64,000 nucleotides of DNA from Macrocystis pyrifera (GCA_031763025.1 JASSKH010000025.1:10752165-10816164); one strand, 5' to 3'; counted from the first letter of the stretch, positions 13,293 through 25,311 are shown. Numbers and translations: made by a program. Notes: generated from the letters alone by a model not told the origin.

Positions 13293-13548
13293 GCAGCAGT
13301 AGTACCAGCGCAACGGCAATACAACAAACAGCAGTGCTCAGCTGGCTGTAGCCCCACCCCACGATAAGTGCGAGCACGCATGATGCCATGTGCTGCAGGG
13401 AAACTTCTGCGCCAGATCCTCAAGGCCACGCCCAAGGGCTCCCGGCAGGCACAAATATCGCGGAGGATGTGGCGGCCGCTTTCACGGCATTCGTACCGTA
13501 GTGAAGCGGAGGATCCAGACAGTTGGCTAATACCGTAGTGGTACACGA

Positions 13549-13772
13549 TATAACACGTGTGACAAGATAACACACCCCCTCGAACGATTTTGATTTTCTT
13601 GACAACGAGGAGAGTGCAAACGCCTGCTAGCGATGCGTCTGCTTATGGAAAGACCTCGACGAGATATTTCCAAAGGCGCTATTCTGGTTGCATGCGGTTT
13701 CCTTGTCATGGAGAAAATCCTGCTCGGAAATTCGGCCCAGGCGGTTGTGTTGTCTTTATCACACGTGCTATA
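13549..13772. mobile_element. MITE with TATAACACGTGTGACAAGAT ends, copy 1
   Basis: Left end TATAACACGTGTGACAAGAT, right end ATCACACGTGCTATA; about 224 bp, non-coding. A diverged copy of equal size lies at 27517-27754, inside an intron of gene B, and a more decayed one near 60956-61187. Confidence 0.6.
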
Positions 13773-13924
13773 CCGCTACCCGCTCCACCGCACTACATAG
13801 GCTTACGTGCCTTTTACCACCAAGGCGGCTTGCCCATGCCGCCTCGAAAGCGCTCGCGGGGAAGTTCAAAAGCGGAAGGCACGCGGGGCCATGGGGGTGG
13901 GGTCGTGCAGAACTTATTGACACT

Positions 13925-14217
13925 TTCGCACCTCGGACATGCAGATCATGATGTATCTGATCTGTCCACAGATAGATCATCTACATACAGTATGTTCCTC
14001 ACCTGCGGTTGTGAGGGGTTGTGCAGGATCTGCAAACTCGTAGCACGAATCCAAGCCAAGAAACATGTGCCAGATAATGCAGATTATACAGCTTCCACCC
14101 GGCAACATGAGCTAGATCATACAGATCATATAAGATCGAGAATAGGTCTACCTTGAAATATCTAGGGTACAGCAGTAGATCATGAAGTGGGACTCGATGA
14201 TCTGTCCAAGGTGTGAA
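13925..14217 (+). mobile_element. GATCATC-rich inverted-repeat element, copy 1
   Basis: Ends TTCGCACCTCGGAC and GTCCAAGGTGTGAA, near-perfect inverted repeats. The interior is full of AGATCATC and TAGATC words, with conserved blocks AGGGGTTGTGCAGGATCTG and AACATGTGCCAGATAATGC. About 290 bp, non-coding. At least seven other copies lie in this window. Confidence 0.7.
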
Positions 14218-14495
14218 CACTTGAAACTCCAGGTGGAAGCAAGTCTTGCATGCGGCTGGTTCTAGCCCATAAACTTGGGATCCTGGGGTTACTGAAGCAG
14301 AACGTAGCACACGATGTACAGACGCCGATATCTAAGGACCGTTTGGATATATTGCTGATCTACAATCTACAAATGGTCCATCTCTTTCGAGGCAGAGTGG
14401 TGCCATACTGCTATTAATATATATTTATATTTTAGCGGATTATGGTACGGTATTTCGGTGACAACCGTGTCTGCTACTACAATTTTTGTACATAC

Positions 14496-14590
14496 CCCAC
14501 TTTAGTGCGGCACCGCACTAAACCGGGATATGTCGGGGTCCGACTTCATTGCGCTTATCGTCGTCTGACGAGGGACCGCATTAAAGTGGG
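14496..14590. mobile_element. MITE with CCCACTTTAGTGCGG inverted ends, copy 2
   Basis: Starts CCCACTTTAGTGCGG and ends CCGCATTAAAGTGGG. About 95 bp, related to 12405-12492. Non-coding. Confidence 0.65.
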
Positions 14591-14752
14591 ACTGCTGTAA
14601 TTATTAGGGCTGGGCACTGGCACTTCATGTACTGGCAGTAGTAATCTACTGATTGATGCAGCCAGTATAATGGCCAATAGTTTCTATCTTGCGTAACTTG
14701 TGACTTGATTGCTGTACTTTCTGCGTGCTGTTTGCGACTGCTGTTAAACCTA

Positions 14753-14857
14753 TTACGGGGAACCATAGTAAACAGGACCAAATATTGTTAGTAAAAATAC
14801 CTAAATATATAGGTTTTTATGTATACCATAGGTCCTATTAACTATAGACCCCCGTAA
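14753..14857. mobile_element. 105-bp TTACGGGGG MITE, copy 1 (TA target)
   Basis: Starts TTACGGGGAACCATAGT and ends CCCCCGTAA, flanked on both sides by TA. The interior has a palindromic arrangement around TATATAGGTTTTTATGTA. The size, ends and TA duplication are those of a Tc1/mariner-related (Stowaway-like) MITE. It is non-coding. Confidence 0.8.
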
Positions 14858-14869
14858 TATTATTGATAA

Positions 14870-16400
14870 GAGTACCTGGTATAGCGTAGGACAGGCAGCA
14901 GAGGGCTCTGTGACGTTTCACATCATGCATGACAAATACCTAAGCATACAGCTATCAGTAAGAGTCAGTCCCACACAATAAATTATTGATTTGTGATTTG
15001 ACATTTGGCAAACGGCGAGGTGCCTCTTGGTGATTTTTAGTGATGAGCGTTGCTGTGCCTCTTGTGTTATTGATCTCTTTTTTATGGGCGTACTCGTGCG
15101 TGTAGTTTTTATTGTGTTGCTTATTGGAGATTTACGAAATAACGGTGTCCTATAGCTGCTCCTCTATATTGCTATACCCTATACTCATATGGTCATTTCG
15201 TCAGTTCTTTGTTCTTGTTTTCTTTCCTTCTTTCTTTGTTGTGCATTCGTAACTGTTTGGACGTAGGGTGCTTTTTGTGTGTGTTCACTGAAAGATCTCC
15301 GCCACCCCCCGGTTCTTTTCTGCCGCTTTTTGTTTGTTTGTTTGTTTCTGTTTGTTTGCTGAAAACTCTCCGCCAATCCCCGGCTGTTGGGCCTTGTGAC
15401 GCGTTCCTTGCTCCCGCTTTTCTTTTCTTCTTTTTCTTTTTTTCCATATTTGACCTCTTGCTCTGCGTTGAGTATCTGGTACCTGGTACCTGATACCGGT
15501 TACATGTACATCAGTAGCGTTCCTTCCTTTTTTTCGGGATTGTTTTTCGTTTCGTTTTTTTGTGTTTAGTTTGTGCAGTTTGTGCTTTCTTGTGTTTTTT
15601 TTAGCTGGTGAGAGCCTACTACACTGTGCCCCCAAGGGTAGGAGCGGTGGAGTAACATTAAAATTATATATCAAAACGATTTATGATGTACCTGCGTGAA
15701 AAGCAACATCATCAAGATCGTCACGTCATGGCCACATACATGTTGCAAACATACCTGCATGCATGCATGCTTTTTTACTTGAAATTCCTTTTTTTTTCTT
15801 GTGTTGATGACCGCCACCACCCCCGGCCAATGCAGTTTTGAGCCTCGATTGTGATGGGAAATGAAGCGAAAACACGGATTTTTTTTTGCCTCCGCCGGCG
15901 CCTCCAGCGCCCCCCCCTCACCAGCCGGGGGGGACCGATCTCGGCCAGTATACTGCTGCAATCCAGTACACTGGTTGGTTGTTTTTACAGCATCGATACT
16001 GACTAATTCAGCGAGTGCCTAGCCATAGCTATTATCGTTTTTTTGATGTATGCTATCGTACAGCAGTGGTAGAAACAACTACTACCAGGTACCTGATACC
16101 TGGGATCATATTGCGCCCCTCGTTTGAGTAGTAATTTTCATCCCCGCTCATATATATGTATTGAGTCATACCTGGCGTGTACTAAAGTACAGGTGTAAAT
16201 GGTACGAGCCACCTGGCATTTAGTAAATGCGGCTGTGACTGGACAAGGGACGGGTGGAGAGCGCCCAATTTGCTGCATCGTACATATATTCTCATTGACA
16301 GAAGGTCTTGAGGTAGACGTGGACTGCCGTGCTTGTAAACGCCATGAATTGCGCTTTCAAGTATCTGACAGGCAAGGGGGAGAGGCACTGAACCCTACTC
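14870..16400. other. No recognisable gene
   Basis: Includes a pyrimidine-rich block (about 15185-15600, runs of TTTC/TTTG) that gives long but meaningless basic frames on the - strand. A copy of GTACCTGGTACCTG occurs near 15480. Nothing else was supported. Confidence 0.4.
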
Positions 16401-16408
16401 TGCGCCTA

Positions 16409-16513
16409 TTACGGGGGTCCATAGTTGATAGGACCTATGGTTGACATAAAAACCTATATATTTACCTATTTTTACTGACAAAATTTGGTCCCATTAACTA
16501 TGGACCCCAGTAG
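16409..16513. mobile_element. 105-bp TTACGGGGG MITE, copy 2
   Basis: Starts TTACGGGGGTCCATAGTTG, ends GGACCCCAGTAG (two changes from the family end), flanked by TA on both sides. It is in the opposite internal orientation to the copy at 14753. Confidence 0.8.
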
Positions 16514-16519
16514 TAGTAG

Positions 16520-17960
16520 CCGTTACCGGCAGTGCACGTAGTTGTCGTCTGTGCCGTGTAGGACTACAGTGTGTGCACCAGCCGCTGCTCCCTGTCGGAC
16601 TCCTGAACGACTTACAGCAGCATCGTACAAGAGCTCTACCCTGGAGATATAGTTTTGTCGTACGGTTCTCAGCCGCATTCCATTAACCGCGCTCTGCTCT
16701 ACTTGGAGCGCTCGTATACCGTGTTCCCGGGTGGAAATGCTACACTAGACTTCCACGCTGCTTGATGCTTGATACCAACGCAATATTGCGGGGTTGCCCT
16801 GCTTAGCCCCTGCGCGTGGTGCTGCAACGCCCAGAAGGTTATACGGTTAATATTAATAATAGCATGTGTAGTCTAAGATATTTTTCCTAGTAGTGGTCGG
16901 CGGGGGGGTGGAGGTGTTGGTGGTGATGGGGATAGGTTGGCGGTGTTGATATTGGTGGTGTTGGTGTTGGTGTTGTGTCAGCAAATCGGCCTTTTTTCGT
17001 TGTGGATACAAAGTCAGCAGCACCCCCCCCCCCCCCCCTCATCTTTCTCAATCCCCCGTACCGCGTCACTGCGTTTTCTTCCGCGGCTTGCCGTCGCTTG
17101 CCAGGAACAAGGTACCAATAGTTATTCAACCCTCGTTATTGCTGCAGAAGTAACTGGATCTATTGTAATTTCAAGGAGTTTGGCCCCAAAAACGTGGGTG
17201 TTCTTCTGTAGTTGTGAAAAAAGTGCAGCCATACGAGGACGTTCTTTTTGTTCGGCTAGCTGTCACCTGTCTATCGCATCGCCGTTTTTCTCCCTGTGGC
17301 TGTTGACGTGGCTGTTGACGTCGGCTTGGCGTCCGTGGCGTCTCTGGAGCGCTCAAGTGTATTTCCCACTGCAAAGCTGATCCAACTTTAATTCCAAGTG
17401 TTTTGTCCCCAAACACCGGTACGTTTTACTGCTGCAAACACTGCTATACTCTACCAGGTAATTCCAAGCTGTCTGTCCTAAAAAACGTGGCTGCGGTTCT
17501 TGACCCGTTTTTATTTATTTATTTTATCGTCCGGCGGATAGGTAAAAATAAAGCTTGAGATCACCACGTTTTTACCCGTTTTTAATAGTACTGCGCTGTA
17601 CACGACCTAAATCTGACTCTAATTCCAAGTGGCTTGTTCCCACAACGGGACTGCAGTCGCTAATGCCTCCCAAGGCCTAAACGGGTCAAGGGGTTCAGAT
17701 ATTTTTGGTTTAACATTTTTTCGTGTCAGCAGTGTCGAGTCTTCCACGTGAAGGGTAACCTATGCCAATACAGTGTTTTTCGCAGCCTATCATACCCTTC
17801 CTGTCTGTTACTACAGCAGTAGTTGAATGTGGTGCTTGCGCGCACAGCACAGCACATCACAGCATATACGCCGACGCCCCACAAATGAAGGGCGCAATAC
17901 CACTGCTGTAGTAGTGCGTTGCGAGGGCAAGCATGTTTGTTTCGGCAGGGAAGGAATAAC
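16520..17960. other. No recognisable gene
   Basis: Contains a GGTGTT/GTTGGTG microsatellite-like block (about 16900-16975), a C run near 17022-17038, and short repeated pieces (AATTCCAAGTG, CCCAAACA) that recur at 17390-17640. Those pieces may be the ends of a decayed element. Confidence 0.35.
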
Positions 17961-18215
17961 ACCTGAAGTTGTCCTGTGACCTTTCGCTTTGCTCGTGGCA
18001 TCGTGAGCTCCTGTGCGAGGGCAGCTTCATTGCCTTGCCCATATATAGCGTCTCATGCCGCCCTTTTCTGCATCGCACCAGTATTGTAGAACCTGAAGTT
18101 GTCCTTGTGACCTTCCGCTTCTGCCCGCGGCATCTTGAGCTATGCGCGAGGGCAGTTTCATTGCCTAGCCCAAATGTAACGCCGCATGCCGCCCTTTTCT
18201 CGTGCGAGCTGCCTC
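17961..18215. repeat. 130-bp tandem duplication
   Basis: Two head-to-tail units, each beginning CCTGAAGTTGTCCT and ending near TGCCGCCCTTTTCT. Both strands stay open across the duplication. The + frame shows FCPRH and CSWH at equivalent places, which recalls the C-x2-H half of an EsV-1-7 repeat, but the rest of the domain is absent. Confidence 0.75.
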
Positions 18216-19138
18216 GTTTCACGTGCTCACAGCTCACAGCAACCTTTACCCTCTCCACCCACTGGTGGCACTGATATCCATGGTTGCAGGCGGCTTTATC
18301 ATTTCTCCTGCGTGGCCGATCGCCTCCAGGGGGTGCCATGGAGAACGAGCGATACGTCTCGCACGATGTCAAATACGATGGCAAGGGTCGGTACTGTTTC
18401 CCGGAGGAAGTGTTTCACGTTGCGTCCTACACGCACCCGCCATCCCCTACGCTACTAGCGTACGAAGAGGCGTTTCGCTCTTCTCGACCAAAGCAATTCC
18501 CTGGCGGAGGTGAGGAGACAAGGGTTGGTGTCCAGTGTTTAATGACCTGTCCCAGTGAGTTTCTTGCCGCGGTACTCGAGATTTCCTCTTGCCAGCGGCT
18601 GTTAGTTGTGTTTTTTTTTGTTGTCCTCCAGCCGACGATGGCTAGGGCAGGGGTAAACACCTAGTTTTCATGGGGCTCTTCACATTTTGGGGCTCACTAC
18701 GTCAACCATTGACCGAAATTTGAGTAAAGTGTACGCTAAGCCCGATACACAACCCCATTGGCTACTAGGGCATCTAACGAATGAGATTATTAATAGTGTA
18801 AAAATCAGATCGAATCCGAGGACACATTAGTTGCGTAGTTTGAGAGTTGCAATGGTTGGGCTTAAACGTGCAGTCCCTAGTTGCAACTCTAGGGCGGCTC
18901 TACTGGTGATATCATTGATGTTGCGTGTGCGTTAGGTAAAACGGAATACGGCAGGAGTTCATTTACTGCCCGAATGCTCGTGCGACGGCTACTCTCCTTC
19001 CCATGCTGTCGACTGGACAAACGCCCCTCTTTTCAGGAGTGACAGTATATGTAGCTTTCACGTGCAAGGAAATCTGCACTCACTTGACCGCGCGTTTCCT
19101 CCCTTTGTTGAAATTCGCGTTGCTGGCGGGGTGGTCAG

Positions 19139-22100
19139 GCGATGGCCGAGGGGCATACTGTGAAGGCGGGCACAACTGCTGGGCACCACCTTCCTACAGC
19201 GTCGACGGCAGAAGACCCGCGGTGCTGTGCGGAACCCACCGGGAAAACGGCATGCACCGCGTCTGGCACGATGATCGGACCTGCGGGTACAAAGGGTAAG
19301 CACGTCTATACCTCGGGGGCGAGACTGGCGTGAACGAGAGCTCACTATGCTAGCCGGTGCATGGCATATACCTCGTACCTCTCCAAACGCCTGCACCATT
19401 TTCGTCCAAGCGTTGACACGGTCGCTGTTGGCTTTCTGTGCGGAACCGCGGGTAAACCAGTGGTACTTCCTGGCGAGCAAGCTCGGTGCCTCTTGCGTGA
19501 CGTGGAAAATACTGCCGTGCATAGTATACCTCGTACCGCTCAAAGCCCACACCATTTTCGTCGGAGCGTTGACGTGGTTCTGTTGGAGTCTGTGCGGCGC
19601 CGTGGGTAGACCAGCAGCATTGTCTGTCGCTCTAACGCGTTGCCTCTTGCGTGATGTGGGCAATACTACCGTAAGAGCGGAAGGGTTGGCCAGTAGCCAC
19701 TGCCGGGCTGCCCTTCGTGCCACACACTGCTGTGGGTGAGCCAATACCGTCTATCTGCAACTCCATACTACTGCTGTATGTTTACTCGCGGCCCGCTTCA
19801 ATGCGCAACATGTGGCCATCATGCTGTATTGCGTCACTACCGAACGCCCCCCGCCCATGATGATAAGAACCATTGTACGCCTCGCACAGATAATCGATTC
19901 CCACTTAATGATCTAGATCTTTCAGGGCAGATAGAAATCTTCCCGATCTTGTATGATTTAGCTCATGTTGTCGGGTGGGAGCTGCGTAATCCGCATGATC
20001 TACCGCCTGTTTCCTGGGTCCGATCTGTACTATGCAGATCCTGCACAGCCTCTTACAAATGGCAAGTGAGGAACTAGATGATCTACAGTAGCTAGATCAG
20101 ATAGATCATCATCTGTTCGAGGTGTGGAACCTTACTACAGTACTCGCTCCCTTCTGTTCCCTTTCGACGCAGATGCGGACGTCTCGCCCAAGTCCGTTAC
20201 ATGTCCGAGGACGGAAAAATTAACCGCTTTTGCCCCAAGCACAAGAATCCGGACGTGATCGTCACCAGGACTAGGCACTGCCAGGTGATACCTCGTGCAA
20301 CTATTAATAGTGCGAACTATTGCACACATCGGACAGATAGTCTACAGATCATACAGATCGTGCAAGGATGTATCATCTAGATAATCTAGATCCTTACCTG
20401 CCGTTATGATATGTTGCGCTGGATCTGAATGGTACGGATCCAACCCGGGAAACATGTAGACTATACCAATCAGGAGTACATCTTCCCTGACTGATCTACT
20501 GTCTACTGTGGATCATTAGGTGGAGATGGGTATTCTGTCAGACGTGTTCACTATTGCTCTCGCATGCGTTAACTTGTATCACTTGCCGCCGCACCCTACA
20601 GCAGAGGTGTGAGCGGGCATGCTCGCTTTAGACACATCCTAACGCGCTGACACTACCGTACAGCCTCAATGTACACAGAATACCGCGCCCGAGCGTTTTA
20701 GGAGTAGCTTCCCTCTTGACAGCATTTTGTGCCCCCCTCCACCCCATCTTCTGCTCTAACGTACCGATCGCACGGCTTGGTGACACGCAACGACGACGCC
20801 GACAATACCGTTGAGTCTCAAATGTCTCAATTTTTTCTTGGCATGCTATGGTAAAAGGGTAGGCGCACCCGCAACTTGCTGAGACTCTTGACGTGAGGAC
20901 CTCTGTATGTCACCCCCCAAAAAAAGGATTTTAGAAAAGTTGTACGCTTGACCCGATGAGCAATCCCTTGGCCTAGGTCTAGAATATCGAAAGGCGCCTG
21001 CCACGGTAGGAGTAACACTTTTTTCGCTGAAATAGTTCCTGAATGACCTGGGGCTGCTTAACCCTGAATCGTCGGAATGCCATTTTTTGTTTCACGACAT
21101 GATTTTTTTGCACCGAGGATATATGGAATTTTTCATCGGGTTGAACTTTCAATTTTTCGAAATAAATCGTACTGAGTGAGGTATAGAGCTCCTCACGTCA
21201 GAAACCTCAGAAAAAAAATAGTGCGCCTTTACCTAATCATGTGTTCAAAACATACCGTAACAAAAAAACGGTGCGATGGTTGGGTGGTACCTCAGTTGAG
21301 TTTTGAGCAATGGTTGGGTACATCAGACGTGCCGGTGAGTTTTTGGGCACGCGTCACACAGAACACCGTGTCCAAACGTTTTGTGGTCCGAACGTTAGCA
21401 AACGTTAGCAGCTGTTTCCTTGTTGACAAACCTCCTGGTACAAGATGTTTTGCCCCCGCGTCCCCAGAGGTTTTGCCACGGTAGTAAGGGTGGGTGCGCC
21501 CATACTTTTCTAAGGCTCCTCATCTTGAATAGCTTTTCACTGTTGGGCAAATCGTTATCAATGGTAAGACTTGGACAAAAAAATGAAAGTGCAGCCCGAG
21601 GAGCAATCCCGTGGGCTGGGTAGGTAGGTATACAAGGCATGCCTTGTTGTCAAACGCTAACGAGACTCCAACGATAATCAGACATGGCCTATTAGGCACG
21701 TGCCTTATTAGGCATGCCGCGGTGGGGTAGGTCCGCGGTTGAGGTGCCCCGTAATGTCACAAATATCTCGGCCGAAAATTGCTGTTGCTGAGGACCGCAG
21801 TAATCAGGACCCGCTTACACTCTAAATCCTATATATTCTAGTATGGTTACTATTACGGGGGTCCATAGTTAACGAGACCAAATTTTGTTGGTAAAAATAG
21901 GCAAATATATAGGTTTTTATGTACACCATAGGTCCTGTTAACTATGGACCCCCGTAATAGTCGTAGTTAGTCCTGGTCACTACGTCCCCCCGTAATACTT
22001 GCAACCCCTATCGTGGCAAGCGTCCCCATGCTCCCTCTCTATCTTCCCCACTTTATCGCATCGAACGCCCGTCCGTGATGACATGCATGCCACAATGCCG

Positions 22101-22241
22101 TTCGGCAGTACGCTCGCTGTTACAGCACTCCGGGATACGGCATGAAGGGAGGACCTCAGATATTTTGCCGGGAGCACAAGAGGGCCGGCATGTTCACCAG
22201 CCGCAACGGCGAACTCTTGGTGGCGACTAGAGACGGGAGTG
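19139..22241 (+). CDS. Gene D: three-domain EsV-1-7 protein (partial, spliced)
   Basis: Three exons are proposed: 19139-19295, 20173-20284 and 22109-22241. Exon 1 follows GGTCAG and ends before GTAAGC; exon 2 follows ACGCAG and ends before GTGATA; exon 3 follows CGGCAG and ends before GTAAGC. Joining them keeps one frame (phase 2, then phase 0). It builds three tandem Cys/His repeats: CWAPPSY..(16 residues)..C-GT-H-RENGM; C-GYKG-C..C-PK-H..(12)..C; and C-QYAR-C-YSTPGYG..C-RE-H-KRAGM. Two of the C-x4-C pairs exist only after splicing, which strongly supports the model. The 1824-bp intron 2 and 877-bp intron 1 hold MITEs and a tandem duplication. The start and 3' end were not found. The family is EsV-1-7; its biochemical role is unknown. 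Confidence 0.75.
19360..19675. repeat. 158-bp tandem duplication inside gene D intron 1
   Basis: Two head-to-tail units, each with ATACCTCGTACC, CACACCATTTTCGTC-like and GCCTCTTGCGTGA blocks. It lies wholly inside the proposed first intron of gene D. No protein is supported. Confidence 0.7.
19878..20130 (-). mobile_element. GATCATC-rich inverted-repeat element, copy 2
   Basis: Inverted relative to the copy at 13925. Conserved blocks in reverse: CCGGGTGGGAGCTG-like, TTTCCTGGGT, GATCCTGCACA. It ends CTGTTCGAGGTGTGGAAC. It lies in gene D intron 1, just upstream of the exon at 20173. Confidence 0.65.
20321..20551 (+). mobile_element. GATCATC-rich inverted-repeat element, copy 3
   Basis: Starts TGCACACATCGGACAGAT, ends ATTCTGTCAGACGTGTTCAC, with CCAACCCGGGAAACATGT in the middle. 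It begins 37 bp after the second exon of gene D, so this exon is bracketed by two copies of the family. Confidence 0.6.
20820..21660. repeat. Dispersed repeat segments with GGTAGGCGCACC and CCTCAACTTTC-like blocks
   Basis: Two related stretches (about 20850-21010 and 21170-21640) share GGGTAGGCGCACC/GGGTGGGTGCGCC, GGCTCCTCA or GAGCTCCTCA, and a segment about GAGCAATCCC plus TGGCC or GTGGGC. Related pieces occur near 28870-29030, 31700-31800, 45110-45230 and 46100-46350. It lies in gene D intron 2. No protein was recognised. Confidence 0.45.
21853..21957. mobile_element. 105-bp TTACGGGGG MITE, copy 3
   Basis: The best-preserved copy: starts TTACGGGGGTCCATAGTTAA and ends with its exact complement TTAACTATGGACCCCCGTAA, with TA on both sides. 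It sits in gene D intron 2, about 150 bp before exon 3. Confidence 0.85.
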
Positions 22242-22390
22242 GTAAGCTTGCGGGATCTCACTCAGGGCACCGACGTAGGTAAAATGACAGTTTTTTTTAA
22301 TGAAGTTCCTGGTAGTGGTGCAGTTCGTGCTGTGCGTTATCGCTTCTGCGAAAACGGTGTCGGCTTTGCTCATCGCCCCGCTTGCCACTA

Positions 22391-22642
22391 TTTCACACCT
22401 CGGACAGTTCACGATCTAGATCATCTACGGATATATCGCGATCTACTGTAGGTCCTAATCAGCCGTTATGGCGTTTTTGACAGGATCTGTGCAGCACGAA
22501 TCCAACCCTGGGAACATGTCCTGAACCATGCAGATTATGCGGCCTGCACCCGGCAAACATGAGCTGCATCTTACAGATGAGGAATATCGTTGCCCTGAAA
22601 GATCGATCGTCAAGTGGGAATTGATGATTTGTACGAGGTGTG
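22391..22642 (+). mobile_element. GATCATC-rich inverted-repeat element, copy 4
   Basis: Starts TTTCACACCTCGGACAG and ends TTTGTACGAGGTGTGCA, with CCAACCCTGGGAACATGTCC inside. It lies about 150 bp downstream of gene D exon 3. Confidence 0.65.
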
Positions 22643-22759
22643 CAGTTATTTCAAGTGGAAAGAAAAGAGAGGCGCATCCCGCCAACGGTTCCCCTGTATA
22701 GCGGGAAAACGTTGCTCGGTAGTGTAGCCACTGCCGTGGTGCTTGCTTTGCGTTCAGTG

Positions 22760-22935
22760 CCGATTATCGTCAGGACGGTGGCGGCGGGAGATAGGCCTCT
22801 CTACCGTTTTGATTTTTTTCTGCTCCGGTTTCAAGGAGTCCACGTAGCGTGAGTGGGTGTCAACGACGAATTCTTGGTGGCGACCCGAGATGGGGATGGT
22901 GGGATGTGGGCCCTCAGGGCACCAACTTATGTAAA
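22760..22935 (+). pseudogene. Decayed echo of gene D exon 3 and its upstream intron
   Basis: The block TTCTTGGTGGCGACCCGAGA and the following GTGGG position match the 3' part of gene D exon 3 (CTCTTGGTGGCGACTAGAGA, then GTAAG). The Cys/His half of the exon is not preserved. Two further echoes lie at 63427-63560 and 63770-63900 on the - strand. Upstream, all echoes share a CTGCTCCGGTTTC-like block after a T run. Confidence 0.5.
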
Positions 22936-22951
22936 AACTGTATTATGGTAC

Positions 22952-23169
22952 CAGATCTTTCAAGGAAGAGACACTCCCGATTTTGTATGCATTTAGCTGA
23001 TGTTGTCGTGTGGGACCCGTATCATCCGCATGGTCTTAACACGTGTGTCCTGGGTTGGATCTGCCCTATAAGGCAGATCTTGCACAACCTCTCACGACGG
23101 CAGGCGAGGAACTACTGTAGATGATATACCTGTAGACAGATCAGATAGATCATGATCTGTCCGCCGCGT
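22952..23169 (-). mobile_element. GATCATC-rich inverted-repeat element, copy 5 (partial)
   Basis: Reverse orientation, with GTCCTGGGTTGGATCTG, CAGATCTTGCACAACCTCTC and a right end ATGATCTGTCCGCCGCGTG. The left end is decayed. Confidence 0.55.
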
Positions 23170-23419
23170 GTATTATTCGAACCAAGACGTCACCAGTCCT
23201 GATTTAATTTATTTTCGGAGGTTACGGCGTGGCCGCGTGTAGATTTTGGGCTTCGGCGATCTCGAACGGGGTAGGTACAGCAGGACTATTTTTGTTTCGG
23301 CTGCGAGTAAATTAAAAATATCGCAGTCGCTCGTAATATCTATAAATCGTACGTTCCACGTTACCGTGTCTACCACAAAGTTTTCAGCATTGCCCTTGAC
23401 CCCACTTCCCACTGTTCAT

Positions 23420-23722
23420 ATCCGACAGTTCACTGACAGATCGCTGACAGATCACCGACAGGTCACCTCTCCCCACTCGATGACCTAGATATTTCACGGA
23501 GGATGGCTTCCTGGTCTGTGTGATGTGGCTAAACGTTGCCGGGTGGGAGCTGTATAGCATGCGTATTCTGTGTAGCACATGTTTCCTGGTTACATCTGTG
23601 CTACACCGATCCTGCATGACACATCATAACGGAAGGGTAGTATCTGTAGATGATTTACTAGATGATGTAGATGATCTACTAGATGATGTAGATGATCTAG
23701 ATCATGACCTGTCCGATTTGAC
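23420..23722 (-). mobile_element. GATCATC-rich inverted-repeat element, copy 6
   Basis: Reverse orientation, with TTTCCTGGTTACATCTGTG, GATCCTGCATGACACATC and an expanded GATGATCTACTA tract near 23650-23705 before the end GACCTGTCCGA. The short tract is three tandem copies of about 21 bp. Confidence 0.55.
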
Positions 23723-23729
23723 CGTTTCT

Positions 23730-25300
23730 GGTTCTGAAGAGAGACGCACTCCGCCAACGGGTACGCAGCAGGTAGGTGCGCAGTGCACAGTACTCACAAT
23801 GGGTAGGAGTGTGACTTGGCGGACTTTACCCCTTCGGGACCCCGTTTAAGGGAGAAGCGACCAAAACAATGGTTGGTCACTTGGGTGTTATCAACCATTG
23901 AGTCGCCTCGGAGCAGCGTCAGCGCGCAGCAGTACGGGTAAAGTCAGGCTGCACCTGTACCGTACGACTGCTTGCATTCAACCATTGTAACTCGGACACG
24001 CGACTTCTATCGCTCCTCAACCACGCAGTGACGGTTGCTGTAATCGTCGCCTTTTACAGTCACCTCTTTCCTCTGAAGTCCCAAAAGGGTTTAGTCGCCG
24101 ATTACTTCGTAGCTATTAGCTGGCTAGGTAGACTATTGCAGTCAGTTGCGCACGGTAGTTGGAGGAGCCCTGCGCCTTTAGTTGGCTCTGACTGGCACGT
24201 CTTTGGCTCGAACTGTCTCTGTAGGTGTTTTTTTAATCAGCGAAGACTAAAACCAGTTTGTGGGATCACTCACTTGGCCGCTCAACTAATAAGTAGGCGT
24301 GACGTCATAGTAAGCCAACTCACGGTCCCCAACATATTGGGTTGGTTGCTGTTGTTTGCCTTGCATTCAGTGTTGGTCTACTTGTGAACGGTGGCGGCAC
24401 ACGGTACGTGTCTTGCCGTGGGTTAGCTTCATTGCTGCTCCGGTTCCACAGGGTCTGACATGCGAGACTTTTAGGTCAATGTCTACACAATTGGCGTAAA
24501 CCTTACGGTACGGTCGGAGCTGCTTGTCTCACCACACGACCCATCTCCGCCGTGCTTTGCACTCTACTGTTGTTCTTATTTGTGCCACGATTGCGCTGCA
24601 GCATTCAGAGCGGAGACTTCGGCTGTACCAAGGGTAGTCCGCAAGGGTGCTAACGAGGGTGAGCGCAAGTCGCCAGTCGGTGTGAACCGCAATAATTGGG
24701 GCAGTGGGGGTGCTGCTGCGCACGTAGTGGGTGACCTTTTTCTTCTCGTCTCGGCAACTCTCCATCCTTTTCCGTGGTAGTATTTAGCTCTTTTTTTTCG
24801 CCTCGCACACGGGTACGTACAGGGCCCCGGAAAATGCACAAGCCATGATTGATACCATCACCTTGCCCCCCTTTTCCGCTGCAAACTACGTCGTGCAGTC
24901 AGGGTGCGTAGTCGTGCGTGCTGCGGCTCAATGCTTCACCTACCGAAAGCCCGACGTCGAAGTGGAAGGGTTTTATATGCATACATATAAACACTTCCGG
25001 CCGTCACGGTGTTGCCCCGTTTGTTGCGAGTGAAGACCCACTTCCATTCGTATCTCACCCCATTGATGCTCGAGACATCACATTATCAACAAGTTTTTTA
25101 TTTTGTCTTCACCGCGTTTGGTTTTTTCCTTGCTCTCCCGTTAGCGCCCGGCGGCGCTGACAACGCCCCGCGCTCTCCTGCGCGGTCAGCCTCAGCCAGG
25201 GCCCCAGCGGTTGAGTCGGCAGAGGTTGCCTCAAACCCTCTCCAGGATCCCAAGACCTCGCCGTATTCGCCCGGAAAAAACATACGTGAGAGAGCCGCGG
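23730..25300. other. No confident gene
   Basis: Includes a piece near 24360-24480 resembling 22735-22850 (upstream part of the exon 3 echoes). A short open frame at 24845-25033 (+) is rich in cysteine and has a C..Y..F-x-H pattern faintly like an EsV-1-7 repeat, but the key third Cys is absent. I do not call it. Confidence 0.3.
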
Positions 25301-25311
25301 TAGGGTTTGCG

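Noticed and set aside
18284-18664. Frame with KYDGKGRYCFPEEVFH as an EsV-1-7 domain
   Set aside because: The His is six residues after the Cys instead of two, and the first Cys pair is missing.
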